Positions 32,537 to 41,707 of a DNA stretch of 64,000 bases are shown piece after piece. The position numbers and the translations under genes are program-made. The stretch covers positions 247,001-311,000 of the forward strand of contig NZ_JAPJZJ010000003.1 in assembly GCF_028858515.1 (NCBI RefSeq), in the 5' to 3' direction. The notes under the pieces were generated by a model that saw only the letters and a list, made by a program, of their open reading frames with translations, searched no databases and had not been told where the DNA came from. Numbering within the stretch: the stretch's first letter is position 1; the number at the start of each line of letters is the position of its first letter. The DNA comes from Aurantiacibacter sp. D1-12 (GTDB taxonomy: Bacteria; Pseudomonadota; Alphaproteobacteria; Sphingomonadales; Sphingomonadaceae).

Positions 32537-33762
32537 TCCGCAACTCGCCGCACGGGTACCTGCACGCTGCACACATCCACGCCACCCGCTGGCACGGTGT
32601 AGAACGGATCATTGCGATTAGCGCGAATCTGGACGTACTGCGCAAAGCTTTCGCTCTCGGTAGAGAGGTATTCGAACGCCGGAGAATTCTCCAGTTCGCT
32701 GCCGAGGCGGACAGACAGGATCGGCACGCGCAAATGTGCTTCCTCATCTGTGTAGAATCCCAGGTCACCCGATCCGCGCGGCAGGCTGGAAAGATGTTCC
32801 ATCCCTTCGATGATCCGCCCGACCACCGCCAGATTGCGATCCATATGCCGCTGCGGTTGTCCGATAATGGTGTAGAGTTCAGCGCCCGTGCCGGTGTCTG
32901 GTGCATAGCCGCGACCGACGCCGACGTACCCGTAGCAGTGGATTGGCCAGAAAGTACTGCTTTCAACATTGCTATAGGGAGGATCGAATTGGTGGGGTGG
33001 TCGCCTGGGACCAGGGTCTGATACAGCATTTCCCTCTTCGTCCTCCCAGCCAACGATTACTTCTTCGTTCGCGATAGGCCATCCCTGCCAGAATTCGACC
33101 CAAGGCGCGTATCCGTCTCGGTTATGCCAACCTTGTTCAGTCAGCCTAGTCTGGGTTGTGTTGATAGAAAGCATCGCGAGTTGCTCACTCGCATTGAAGC
33201 CAAGGCTGCCATCAAGGCCAAGCTCAGCTATGAGCATTTCGATGGCCCGAATGTGATCCTCGTGCGTTGAATTGGGATCTTCGAACACTTGCCGAACTGA
33301 CTCTGGAAGCTCGTCATATGCTGGGAGGGGTGGTCCAAAATCGTGGGTTGCATCTGCAACGGCTTCGACATCGGCCTCATAGTCAGCGGTCGGCGCCACA
33401 ACCCCCTCCGGCAGTGGCTTCTCCTCGGTCACATCGCCCCATTGGGTGACGTAATTGTCCTGTACGCGGTTGACGGAGGTTCCGTCCCACCAATGCGCTT
33501 CGGTGAGGGTGCGGATATTTTCCACCCACGGCTGGCTGAACGGCGCAGGAATCAGCTGGATAACCACGGTGCGCGCTCTGCCCGAGCTATCCGGCGCAAG
33601 CTCCATCACCAGCAGGTTTTCCGGCGCGATGGTCACCCATTCCTCTGGTGCGGCATTGGCGACAACCGATCCGGGGGTGACGTACTCAGGCTCAGCCTCC
33701 TGCGCGGCGAGCGGAACAGCAAACAGCAGGGGAAGGGCGGTGAGGGTGCAGAGCTTTTTCAT
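32533..33762 (-). CDS. Cyclophilin-type peptidylprolyl isomerase with large insertion
   Basis: 409 residues from ATG 33762 with a signal peptide ending VPLAAQ. The cyclophilin fold is split: strand and helix elements ENLLVMELAPDSSGRARTVV and WVENIRTLTEAHWWDGTSVNRVQDNYVTQWGD (about residues 48-110), an insertion of roughly 155 residues (about 115-270) of unknown structure, then FWPIHCYGYVGVGRG and the C-terminal ELYTIIGQPQRHMDRNLAVVGRI (about 271-317). It would catalyse proline isomerisation in the periplasm; the insertion may bind partners. The ribosome site before ATG 33762 is poor. Operon with the DUF1905 gene. Confidence 0.78.
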   Translation of the reverse strand: MKKLCTLTALPLLFAVPLAAQEAEPEYVTPGSVVANAAPEEWVTIAPENLLVMELAPDSSGRARTVVIQLIPAPFSQPWVENIRTLTEAHWWDGTSVNRVQDNYVTQWGDVTEEKPLPEGVVAPTADYEADVEAVADATHDFGPPLPAYDELPESVRQVFEDPNSTHEDHIRAIEMLIAELGLDGSLGFNASEQLAMLSINTTQTRLTEQGWHNRDGYAPWVEFWQGWPIANEEVIVGWEDEEGNAVSDPGPRRPPHQFDPPYSNVESSTFWPIHCYGYVGVGRGYAPDTGTGAELYTIIGQPQRHMDRNLAVVGRIIEGMEHLSSLPRGSGDLGFYTDEEAHLRVPILSVRLGSELENSPAFEYLSTESESFAQYVQIRANRNDPFYTVPAGGVDVCSVQVPVRRVAE

Positions 33763-33814
33763 GGTTGAGAGATTGCATAAAACCTCGCGATCGCAAACAC
33801 CCTTCATCCCGCGC

Positions 33815-33843
33815 TTGTCATTGCCCGCAACCCCCGCTAGACG
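33815..33843 (+). promoter_or_regulatory. Candidate promoter of tRNA-Ser
   Basis: TTGTCA (33815-33820) and TAGACG (33838-33843) with a 17-base spacer, about 95 bases before the tRNA. Prediction from hexamers only. Confidence 0.35.
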
Positions 33844-33937
33844 CGCGCTTCCTGTTGCAGCCGACCAGTCGTTTTCAACTTCAGTAAGGGATCATCCCTG
33901 CACTCAAGTAGCGAAGCGATAGTGCGAATAGGAACGC

Positions 33938-34028
33938 GGAGCGGTGGCCGAGTGGTCGAAGGCGCACGCCTGGAAAGTGTGTATACGGTAACCCCGTATC
34001 GAGGGTTCGAATCCCTCTCGCTCCGCCA
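33938..34028 (+). tRNA. tRNA-Ser (anticodon GGA)
   Basis: 91 bases with encoded CCA. Acceptor GGAGCGG pairs with TCGCTCC (one G-T wobble), then discriminator G and CCA. D arm GGCCGAGTGGTCGAAGGC, anticodon arm CACGCCTGGAAAGTGTG with loop CTGGAAA (anticodon GGA), a long variable arm TATACGGTAACCCCGTATC characteristic of class II serine tRNA, and T arm GAGGGTTCGAATCCCTC. The only RNA gene found in the window. Confidence 0.97.
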
Positions 34029-34108
34029 TTCACCCTGCCGGCACCGACTGCAGTTTTGCCTTGTGGTTGTCGTTGCCTAGTCTGCTTGCTTCGGCCTATT
34101 GCGGTTGA

Positions 34109-35020
34109 ATGAAAATTATCGGGATCGATGCAGGGGGGACCAGTTTCAAGGTTCTGGTGATCGATGGCAGCGACGGAATCGTCGCGCGCAATCGCGTGGC
34201 GACAACGTCTCCGCAGGAGACACTTGGCGAAGTTGCCCAGTGGATTGACTGCCAGAAATCAGAACACCCCGATATCGCCGCTATAGGGATCGCCAGCTTC
34301 GGCCCCATTGACCGTGACCCTGCCTCGCCCGACTGGGGACGCATCGGCGTAACAACGAAGGACGGGTGGGAAGGCGCCAACCCGCGCCGTGCTCTGGCGC
34401 AGTCAAGTGGATTGCCGTGCGCACTTGAAACCGATGTGAATGCCGCGCTGCTTGGCGAATGCGAGCTGGGTGCAGGGCTGGGGTTATCCGATGCCGCCTA
34501 TCTCACCATCGGGACGGGCGTCGGCGGAGCAGCCCTTGTCGATGGCGCGTTGGTCGGTGCCCCCTGGCACGGAGAGTTCGGCCATGTCCGGCTGCGTCGT
34601 GAGCCGTCCGACATCGCCGCCTTTGCCGGTTCGTGCACTTTCCACGGCGATTGCGTCGAAGGGATTGCTTCCGCCACGGCGATACGCTCGCGCTGGAAGG
34701 CGCAGCCGCATGAACTGCCCGACGATCATGAATGCTGGGTCGAGGTCAGTAGCGCCCTGGCTCAGCTGTGCCATGCGATTGCTTGCCTTGTTGCCCCGCA
34801 ACGGATCATCTTGGGCGGCGGACTGATGCTGAGAGACAGCCTGTTAGCGCGCATCCGCTCTGACTTCGATGCTGTGGTCGGCGGCTATGCCTCGCGGCCC
34901 GAGGTGCTTGATGCATCGACCTACATCGTCCGGGCGGGATTGGGTGACGATGCGGGCGCCATTGGCGGTGCTGCAGTAGCCCGGCATCACCTCGCTGTTA
35001 CCGGAGGCGTGAATGCTTGA
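34109..35020 (+). CDS. ROK family sugar kinase (fructokinase-like)
   Basis: 303 residues, actin-like ATPase fold. IIGIDAGGTSFKVLVID is the phosphate-1 motif, GIASFGPIDRDP, LETDVNAALLGE (catalytic Asp), YLTIGTGVGGAALVDGAL and PWHGEFGHVRLRREPSD (zinc-motif region, followed by FAGSCTFHGDCVEGIAS with Cys/His ligands typical of bacterial fructokinases of this family). Probable substrate a hexose such as fructose. Overlaps the next gene by 8 bases. Confidence 0.88.
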   Translation: MKIIGIDAGGTSFKVLVIDGSDGIVARNRVATTSPQETLGEVAQWIDCQKSEHPDIAAIGIASFGPIDRDPASPDWGRIGVTTKDGWEGANPRRALAQSSGLPCALETDVNAALLGECELGAGLGLSDAAYLTIGTGVGGAALVDGALVGAPWHGEFGHVRLRREPSDIAAFAGSCTFHGDCVEGIASATAIRSRWKAQPHELPDDHECWVEVSSALAQLCHAIACLVAPQRIILGGGLMLRDSLLARIRSDFDAVVGGYASRPEVLDASTYIVRAGLGDDAGAIGGAAVARHHLAVTGGVNA

Positions 35021-36176
35021 ACTGGACCCGCTCGACGAGCTGATCTGTCTGCGTTCGGCGGAACCGTTGGCGGAATGCGGGGGAATGGTGCTGCCCGCGA
35101 TTGCGCAGGCATCTATCTTCCGCAAGGAAGCGATGGAGGAATTACACCGCGATCTCGCGATCGAGAATAGAGCAAACGTTTACTCCCGCGGCACCAATCC
35201 CACAGTCCGGATCCTGGAAAATACGCTTGCCGAGCTTGAGAGGGGCGAGGCTTGCAAGTGCTTTGCAAGCGGCATGGGCGCAATCGGGGCGACATTGTTT
35301 GGCCTCCTGAAGGCAGGCGACCATGTGCTGTTCGTTAACGATACCTATGGCCCGACGCTGGAACTGGCGCGTCGCCTGCAAGATTTTGGCGTGTCGCATG
35401 ACCAGGTGTTTTCGCCAGACCTGTCTGCGATAGCCGAAGCAATGCGTGATGAAACGCGCGTGGTATTCATGGAAAGTCCGGGTTCCGCGCTGTTCCAGAT
35501 GCTCGACATTGGAGCCATCGCCAAGCTGGCGCGAGAACACGGCGCAATCAGCGTGATCGACAATACGGTTGCGACACCGCTGCTGCAGAAGCCGATTGGA
35601 CAGGGCGTGGATCTGGTGATCCACAGTTGTTCGAAATATATCGGCGGCCATAGTGATGCCGTGGGCGGCGCACTGATCGGATCAGCTGAACTGGTGGAGC
35701 GGGTTTTCTACAATGCCTACATGCTGATGGGCGCGATCATGCAGCCGCTCGAAGCTTTCTTGTTTCTGCGCGGCCTGATGACGCTGCCGACGCGCATTCG
35801 GCGGCATCATGACGACGCGCTGGCAGTGGCGCAGCACCTGCACGGTCACGCGGCTGTCGCCCAAGTATTCCACCCGCTGATAGGCGATGACGTGCAGACC
35901 GTGTCGGGCAACTGGCGCGGCCATTCCGGCCTGTTCGCCTTTGAACTCGCCTCAGGCGGTTTTGCGAGCGCGGTGGAGGTCGCCAATCGCCTGCGCCTGT
36001 TCGGCAATGCGGTCAGCTGGGGTGGTGCGGAAAGCCTGGTCATCACCGGGCACAAAAACGATCCGGTTGAACGGGGTGATAGCGCGCCGCGCATCCCCGC
36101 AGGTTTGCTCCGCCTGTCCATCGGTTTCGAGGGTGTGGATGCTTTGGTAGAAGATCTGGATCGAGCGCTGACATGA
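35013..36176 (+). CDS. Cystathionine beta/gamma-lyase family PLP enzyme
   Basis: 387 residues. Cys/Met-metabolism PLP family: VYSRGTNPTVRILENTLAEL, FASGMGAIGATLFGLLKAGD, cofactor Asp in ISVIDNTVATPLLQKPI, Schiff-base Lys in LVIHSCSKYIGGHSDAVGG, and C-terminal VSWGGAESLVITGHKN. Could be cystathionine lyase or a trans-sulfuration enzyme. The ATG at 35013 overlaps the kinase gene; a GGAGG ribosome site lies just before it. It is the second member of this family in the window and is clearly not a recent duplicate of the gene at 15943-17274. Confidence 0.87.
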   Translation: MLELDPLDELICLRSAEPLAECGGMVLPAIAQASIFRKEAMEELHRDLAIENRANVYSRGTNPTVRILENTLAELERGEACKCFASGMGAIGATLFGLLKAGDHVLFVNDTYGPTLELARRLQDFGVSHDQVFSPDLSAIAEAMRDETRVVFMESPGSALFQMLDIGAIAKLAREHGAISVIDNTVATPLLQKPIGQGVDLVIHSCSKYIGGHSDAVGGALIGSAELVERVFYNAYMLMGAIMQPLEAFLFLRGLMTLPTRIRRHHDDALAVAQHLHGHAAVAQVFHPLIGDDVQTVSGNWRGHSGLFAFELASGGFASAVEVANRLRLFGNAVSWGGAESLVITGHKNDPVERGDSAPRIPAGLLRLSIGFEGVDALVEDLDRALT

Positions 36177-37612
36177 CGACACCCGACACGCCGGAAATGA
36201 AGGCTACCGAGGCACGCCTGCCGCTTTCGTTGGGACTTGCTATGCTGCCGATACTGGCATTGTTCGCCGCCATCGGCATCAGCATGGCGACAGTGGGCAC
36301 TGGCGGTGGAGCCCTGCTGCTGTCGATCATGTTTGCGGCTGCTACGGCCGGCCTGGTCGCGAAGCATGCGGGGGCGGGCTGGGATGCCATCCAGCAGGAG
36401 ACAGGGCGGCAAATTGCCGACGCTCTACCCGCCATTTTGATCCTGCTGACGATCGGAGCGCTGATTGGCAGCTGGATGTTCAGCGGCACAATCCCCTTGA
36501 TGGTGGTTCTGGGTATCGACCTGATCAACCCGGACTTCATGGTCCTTACGGCATTTGTCGCGACGGCTCTGATGTCGCTCATTTCTGGCACGTCCTGGGG
36601 TTCTGCCGGGACAATCGGTGTGGCGCTAATGGGAGCGGCGGAAGCTCTGGGACTGCCGCTGGCACCCGTTGCAGGGGCTGTCGTTTCGGGTGCCTACTTC
36701 GGCGACAAGCTGTCCCCGCTTTCGGATATGACCAATATCGCCGCCATCGGTGCGGGGGCGGACCTGTACCGGCACATACGCTGCATGCTGTGGACGAGCC
36801 TGCCTGCAGCTGCAGTAGCGCTCCTCGCTTTTGCGGCGCTCGGCTTTGCTGGTGATGCCGGTGCAGCGCTGGACTCTTCCGATGCGGCTCTGATCAGAAG
36901 CGAACTTTCCGGCGCGTTCGACTTGGGGTTCCTTCCGGCACTGCCGTTGCTGGTCGCGCTTGCGGGAATCGTCATGCGCAAACCGCCGGCGCTGGTTATC
37001 CTTCTCTCGTCATTGCTTGCGCTGTTCATCGGGATCGTGGGCCAGGGGTTCTCTTTCGCTAACGCGGTCGCGAGTTTTGTCGACGGTTTCGCAGCTGAAA
37101 CGAACCTGCCAGATACGTCACTCTCGCCCAGCGTGGAAAATCTTCTCAACCGTGGCGGGCTGATGTCGATGGCGGGGACGCTGCTGTTCATCGTTGCCGC
37201 CTTCTTGCTGGCTGCGGGGATGAAAGTTTCGGGCGCAATCGATCGCTTGCTAGCCGCGCTGCTTGGCATCGTGCGCTCGGTCGTCAGCCTGGTGGGCGCG
37301 ACTATCGTTGCGGGGATGATGATGGTGGCCATGACCAGCCATGGTGGAGTGAGCGCACTGATCCTGGGCGGATTGTTCCGTAAGCCGTTCGCCGAGCGAG
37401 ATCTGGCCCCGGAACATCTGTCCCGTACCATAGAGGATTCGGTGACCGTCACCGAACCGCTGATGCCGTGGACGGTGTCCGGAGTGTTCATGGCATCGAC
37501 GCTCGGTGTTCCGACGCTTGCGCTTGCCCCTTGGGCGATCTTCTGCTGGCTGGGGCCGGTGACATCGCTGCTCGCCGCCGTTGTGATCGCCAGAGATCGT
37601 CGCCCGGCATGA
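36173..37612 (+). CDS. NhaC family Na+/H+ antiporter
   Basis: 479-residue polytopic inner-membrane protein. Family features: ALMSLISGTSWGSAGTIGVAL, PVAGAVVSGAYFGDKLSPLSDMTN (the conserved SGAxFGDKxSPLSDTT-type motif), and a glycine-rich C-terminal half with many membrane segments. Exchanges Na+ for H+; some relatives carry malate or lactate. Starts at ATG 36173, overlapping the PLP enzyme stop (ATGA). Third gene of the tRNA-proximal operon; convergent with the receptor gene 28 bases away. Confidence 0.9.
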   Translation: MTTPDTPEMKATEARLPLSLGLAMLPILALFAAIGISMATVGTGGGALLLSIMFAAATAGLVAKHAGAGWDAIQQETGRQIADALPAILILLTIGALIGSWMFSGTIPLMVVLGIDLINPDFMVLTAFVATALMSLISGTSWGSAGTIGVALMGAAEALGLPLAPVAGAVVSGAYFGDKLSPLSDMTNIAAIGAGADLYRHIRCMLWTSLPAAAVALLAFAALGFAGDAGAALDSSDAALIRSELSGAFDLGFLPALPLLVALAGIVMRKPPALVILLSSLLALFIGIVGQGFSFANAVASFVDGFAAETNLPDTSLSPSVENLLNRGGLMSMAGTLLFIVAAFLLAAGMKVSGAIDRLLAALLGIVRSVVSLVGATIVAGMMMVAMTSHGGVSALILGGLFRKPFAERDLAPEHLSRTIEDSVTVTEPLMPWTVSGVFMASTLGVPTLALAPWAIFCWLGPVTSLLAAVVIARDRRPA

Positions 37613-37640
37613 TCGCCGCAGGGTGCGCCCTCTCCAAGAG

Positions 37641-39698
37641 CTAGAAGCTTCGTCCCAGACTCAAAGTGATAACGGGGCCGTTCAAAGAGCGCTCCCGCTC
37701 CTCAACGCGGTCGAGCAGAGCTACATCGCGGCGTCCGGCATGGATGTCGCGCCTGAACCGGCTTTGTTGGCCAAGGAATTCGGATACCTGAAGGCGGGCC
37801 CGTAGACCGAGAAGATCGCTGTGTTCTACGTAAATGGCGTTTGTTCCGGGTGTAAGCCCGCCGCGTGGTACGTTGCGATACTCCGCTAAAGTCGACCGAA
37901 ATACAGGTGCCAGCTTTATGTCCTGAAGCACAAATCCATAGGCCCAATCTGTATCCGGCAAGTCATGTCTGAAGCTAAGTGTCAGATCGCGCAATCGCAG
38001 GTCGCCGATATCTCTTGTGAAGCCTTCAATAGGGTCGGTCACCGATGACCATTGCCACGCGCCGTTGAAATCCAATTGCGCGCCTCGCAAGCCGAACGGC
38101 GCGCCGAGCAGAGTGATGTTCGCTTCCACACCGGACCTGCGGGCGCTGGGAATATTGCCAACAGCATCGCCGCTTTCTCCAACTGGAATGCGGTCTACCA
38201 GATCGCTTATTCGCTCATGCGTGACGGAGAACGAGGCGATATGTCCGTCTGCAAAGACACGCTCCGCCCTGCCGGAGAAGACCCAGCTTTGCTGCGGCAC
38301 GAGTTCAAGGTTGTCCTGACTTGTTGTCCCGTCAAAAAGGGAAACGGTCGCGGCAAAATCCCGAAAATTGATCTGTCCGACCTCGCGAGCAATCCGGGCT
38401 GTGGCGGTCCAGCCTTCCCAAGGTTGAAGCGTGTAGGACGCAAAGCCCTTGGGCCGGAAAAAAATCCTCTCGAATTCGCCCTGACGGATCTGCGACAGCT
38501 CGCCACCGATCGAGATCTGGAGGCTACCATTCCTGCCAATTCGCCGGCGATGTGCCAGTGTCGCCTCGCCGCGAAGTTCCTCTATGGTCGTTTGCGTAGA
38601 TGCTTGAGTAGCTACTTCTGTCGGGTCCGAATTACTGAAGGTCCGGAAATCGGCCTCGAGATCAAGCGAGTTAAAGGCGCCTTCGCCCGCTAGCTGCCAG
38701 CTCTGATTATCAGAACCGCTCCATTGCTGCTCGAACCGGAAAATCGCTTCGCTGGCGGTGCTGGCCTCTTCAAAGGCCTGATCGACCAGAGTGTTTCCGG
38801 AAATATCCGCGGCTGTCAGGCGCGTGTCGGCGTTGCTGTCCCGCCGAGCGAACAGGCTGATCAGTTTCAGGTCGCCGCCGAGTGCCGGCAATGAATAGTC
38901 GGCATCGAAGCGAAGGTTGTTCTGGACGCCGAAGTTCTGGGCAATGCTTGAACCATTATCCCCTCGTGAGGAGGTGGCGGTGCTGACTGACGTTTGTCTT
39001 CTTGCGGAACTCAGTCGATCAAACGATGTCTTTGCATTCAAAACATGCCCATTCGGCCGATTCCAGGTGACACTGGTGGAAAGCTGCGGCTGATCACCAC
39101 GCAGTGCCCATTCCTCGTCGCGGGTCTCGAAGACGTTGCCGTCAGGATCGGACAAGGTTTCAGGCCCGTCTAGAACAATGCGGACCATTGCGTGGCTTAG
39201 GGTTGCAGAATAGTCGATTTGCCCGCTGCTTCCCGACACGCTTACACTGCCGTTGCCGTAGGCGGGATCCGCCCTACCGCGCAAAGTCGGCTCCCAAAGG
39301 ACTGTTCCGCTGATCGAGGAGCGACGGGTTACGATGTTGGCTACCGATCCGCTGAAGCCGGGGAGATCCAATGTGCCCGCGTCGAGGATCTCAATCCGGA
39401 TGACATTGCCCGCTACGATCTGGGCGATGCGTGTTGTTGCGGTCTCTCCTTTTCCTGTAACCGGCTCACCATTGATAAGAACATTGGTTCCTCCTTGCCC
39501 CAGACCGCGCGCTTCATCGGCCTGTTGCAGGTTGAAGCCCGGCAGACGCTCAACCATCTCCAACGCGTTCTGGGGTGCGAACTGATCGAAGAATGATCGT
39601 TCGTAAACGCGTTGATCTTCTTCCTGAGCATGCACATCGTCTCCCTGCAGCACGAGGCTGGCAACAGATGCCAGAAGAACCAGTTTTCGTAAGGACAT
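37641..39698 (-). CDS. TonB-dependent receptor-like outer membrane protein
   Basis: 685 residues from ATG 39698 (GGAAAG ribosome site). Signal peptide ending DDVHAQ. A plug-like domain (RSFFDQFAPQNALEMVERLP, GGTNVLINGEPVTGKGETA, IVAGNVIRIEILDAGTLDLP) is followed by a long beta-barrel of alternating strands, ending in GPVITLSLGRSF with the C-terminal Phe needed for outer-membrane insertion. No TonB box is obvious. Substrate unknown. Divergent from the LysR gene across 87 bases, so the regulator may control it. Confidence 0.8.
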   Translation of the reverse strand: MSLRKLVLLASVASLVLQGDDVHAQEEDQRVYERSFFDQFAPQNALEMVERLPGFNLQQADEARGLGQGGTNVLINGEPVTGKGETATTRIAQIVAGNVIRIEILDAGTLDLPGFSGSVANIVTRRSSISGTVLWEPTLRGRADPAYGNGSVSVSGSSGQIDYSATLSHAMVRIVLDGPETLSDPDGNVFETRDEEWALRGDQPQLSTSVTWNRPNGHVLNAKTSFDRLSSARRQTSVSTATSSRGDNGSSIAQNFGVQNNLRFDADYSLPALGGDLKLISLFARRDSNADTRLTAADISGNTLVDQAFEEASTASEAIFRFEQQWSGSDNQSWQLAGEGAFNSLDLEADFRTFSNSDPTEVATQASTQTTIEELRGEATLAHRRRIGRNGSLQISIGGELSQIRQGEFERIFFRPKGFASYTLQPWEGWTATARIAREVGQINFRDFAATVSLFDGTTSQDNLELVPQQSWVFSGRAERVFADGHIASFSVTHERISDLVDRIPVGESGDAVGNIPSARRSGVEANITLLGAPFGLRGAQLDFNGAWQWSSVTDPIEGFTRDIGDLRLRDLTLSFRHDLPDTDWAYGFVLQDIKLAPVFRSTLAEYRNVPRGGLTPGTNAIYVEHSDLLGLRARLQVSEFLGQQSRFRRDIHAGRRDVALLDRVEERERSLNGPVITLSLGRSF

Positions 39699-39755
39699 GA
39701 CACTTTCCAATCAGGGTGTGCTTAATCAGGAGGCGCATGGGCGTCGCGGATTGTA

Positions 39756-39784
39756 ATTCGCGGCGAATGGTGCGAATGCGCACC
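39756..39784. promoter_or_regulatory. Two adjacent inverted repeats upstream of the LysR gene
   Basis: ATTCGC-G-GCGAAT (39756-39768) and GGTGCG-AATG-CGCACC (39769-39784) lie end to end and reach to 1 base before the LysR ATG at 39786. They fall in the divergent control region shared with the receptor gene. Likely binding sites for the adjacent regulator. Confidence 0.55.
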
Positions 39785-39785
39785 A

Positions 39786-40658
39786 ATGGATTGGAATGAC
39801 TATCGGCTGGTATTGGCCGTCGTAAGAGAGAAAACCATTCGGGGTGCAGCGCGCAGCCTTGGCGTCAACCATGCAACGATATCCCGGCGGCTTAGCCATC
39901 TGAACCGTGGAACATCGGGCCCATTGGTTCAAAAATCGCCGCAAGGGTTTTGGCCGACGAGAGCGGGCGAAGCCATTGTGGAAGCCGCGGAGAAGATGGA
40001 GCTGAATAGCCAAGAGGCGCTGCGGAAGCTGCGCGCGGTCGAGCAAAACCTGTCCGGACCACTATCCATTTCCTTTCCCGTGCTGGTACTGCAGCATTTC
40101 CTGTTCGATGATGTTGCGAATTTCGCGGAGCAATATCCGGATATCGACCTGACTATCGATTCAACAGATAACCTCGTTGATCTCGATCGGGCTGAAGCCG
40201 ATATCGTTTTACGGACCTCCGCTAACCCGCCAGAGCACTGGGTGGGCAGACGACTGTTTCGATATGCGGTGTCACTTTACGCACACCGAGACTATCTCGC
40301 CCAGACACGCACGGATGACCTTACATGGATCGGTGCACCGGAAGGAGCGACAAGATGGTGGCTCTGGCTCAAGGAAACGCCGTATCGCAACAACCCTGTC
40401 GGCCCGACTGTCGCAGGAATTTCCGGTCGTTTCGGCGCGTTGAAGCAGCATTTTGGCATCGGGTGGGCCGCCTGTTTTATGGCGGACCCCGACCCGGACC
40501 TTGTACGCCTACCCGATGCCCCGGTTATGAAAGCCGACCCGTTCTGGCTTTTGACCCATCCCGACTTTGCAAAGACTTCACGAGCCAGGGTGGCAATGAA
40601 GTATTTTGCTGAAGTGATGCAGTCGCACCGCGCGCTTATTCAAGGCGATCTATCGTAG
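39786..40658 (+). CDS. LysR family transcriptional regulator
   Basis: 290 residues. N-terminal winged helix-turn-helix WNDYRLVLAVVREKTIRGAARSLGVNHATISRRLSHL, linker helix and substrate-binding periplasmic-like domain (GPLSISFPVLVLQHFLFDDV and ADIVLRTSANPPEHWVGRRL). Ligand unknown. Divergent from the TonB-dependent receptor-like gene; the ATG is immediately preceded by inverted repeats and has no separate ribosome site. Confidence 0.9.
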   Translation: MDWNDYRLVLAVVREKTIRGAARSLGVNHATISRRLSHLNRGTSGPLVQKSPQGFWPTRAGEAIVEAAEKMELNSQEALRKLRAVEQNLSGPLSISFPVLVLQHFLFDDVANFAEQYPDIDLTIDSTDNLVDLDRAEADIVLRTSANPPEHWVGRRLFRYAVSLYAHRDYLAQTRTDDLTWIGAPEGATRWWLWLKETPYRNNPVGPTVAGISGRFGALKQHFGIGWAACFMADPDPDLVRLPDAPVMKADPFWLLTHPDFAKTSRARVAMKYFAEVMQSHRALIQGDLS

Positions 40659-40691
40659 TCCATCAAGATGGACATGAGGCAGGTTCACCGC

Positions 40692-41483
40692 TCAAAGAGC
40701 GGGGCGCAGACGATAGAACGCAAAGTCTGTCGTGCCGGACGCGGCAAGATGCCTGTTCGCAGCATAGACGTCCGAAGCCAGTAGCCTATCCAACCCGTTC
40801 ACATCATCCCATTCAATGAGCGTCAATTGATCAGGAGCTGCGGCATTCGAAAGGGATTCCAGGCTTGGATCGCGCATGATGAAGATGAACTCGCCGCCGT
40901 TTCTGGCCACTTCTCCGCCAAGGCTGGAAAGGTACGTCTGGTAATCGTCGGGGTTATCCTGATTGATATGGGCAATCGCGAGCGTGTAGAACTTGTCGCT
41001 CCGAAGGGTGAGCTGCAAGCCATCCTCCTGGACATCGCGATAGTACCGAATATCGTTCCAGATCTCGGGTCGAAGAGCGTCGAATTCGGGCCACCTCGGG
41101 TCAGCCTGAAAGTTATCAAATGCCGCCTGGCTGGGCCAGCTGGCCAACAGGAATCCTTGTGGCTGGAAGGATCCTACGCCCGTGCCATTCAGTATGAGAG
41201 CTCCGTGACGCGCGAACCCGTATTCGGCTGCCATCGGCAAAGCGCGCGATTGAAAAATTTCACGCTCCTCGCTCTCGGCTGCGGAACTCTTGTAATCGAA
41301 GCCGATGAAGGTGAAGAGCGCCTGCGGCGGGAGATCGATCGTGACCGAGGTCACTGTTTCCTGCTCCGCTTCATTTTGGACCGCGCTTACGGCTTGGGTG
41401 CCTCCGGTTGTTGCGCATCCTGTCGCAAGGAGTGCCGCGCAGGCAATGACGAGATTGGAAGGCTTAAGGCTGTAGGTTTTCAT
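40692..41483 (-). CDS. DUF1330-like lipoprotein
   Basis: 263 residues from ATG 41483 (GGAG ribosome site 7 bases upstream); the longer frame back to 41615 has no signal. Signal peptide with lipobox LLATGC. Two tandem alpha/beta halves resemble the DUF1330/ABM dimeric barrel: REIFQSRALPMAAEYGFARH with FQPQGFLLASWPSQAAFDNF, and later YLSSLGGEVARNGGEFIFIM with LTLIEWDDVNGLDRLLASD. Role unknown. Convergent with the LysR gene. Confidence 0.65.
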   Translation of the reverse strand: MKTYSLKPSNLVIACAALLATGCATTGGTQAVSAVQNEAEQETVTSVTIDLPPQALFTFIGFDYKSSAAESEEREIFQSRALPMAAEYGFARHGALILNGTGVGSFQPQGFLLASWPSQAAFDNFQADPRWPEFDALRPEIWNDIRYYRDVQEDGLQLTLRSDKFYTLAIAHINQDNPDDYQTYLSSLGGEVARNGGEFIFIMRDPSLESLSNAAAPDQLTLIEWDDVNGLDRLLASDVYAANRHLAASGTTDFAFYRLRPAL

Positions 41484-41672
41484 GCTTGTCTCCGTTGGAC
41501 GCTTCAGGCCGAAGATACCTGGCTTCTGCGCGAACAAACGGATCGTTTTTGAAGTCGTGTGTTTCGAATTCTCACCACCACCACAAGGCTGAAGGAACAG
41601 TTTGCTTCTGCTCAAATCCAGTGCGCGATCCTACATCGTCTTTTCTGTCAGCCTTCCTTTGCCAGACGAGCT

Positions 41673-41689
41673 GAGGTCTTACAGACCTC
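41673..41689 (-). terminator. Possible terminator of the ompW-DUF2189 unit
   Basis: GAGGTCT (41673-41679) pairs with AGACCTC (41683-41689) around a 3-base loop, 18 bases past the stop of the DUF2189 gene. No T-run follows on the minus strand, so it may be a stabiliser instead. Confidence 0.35.
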
Positions 41690-41707
41690 GTCAAGAGTCC
41701 GGAATTC

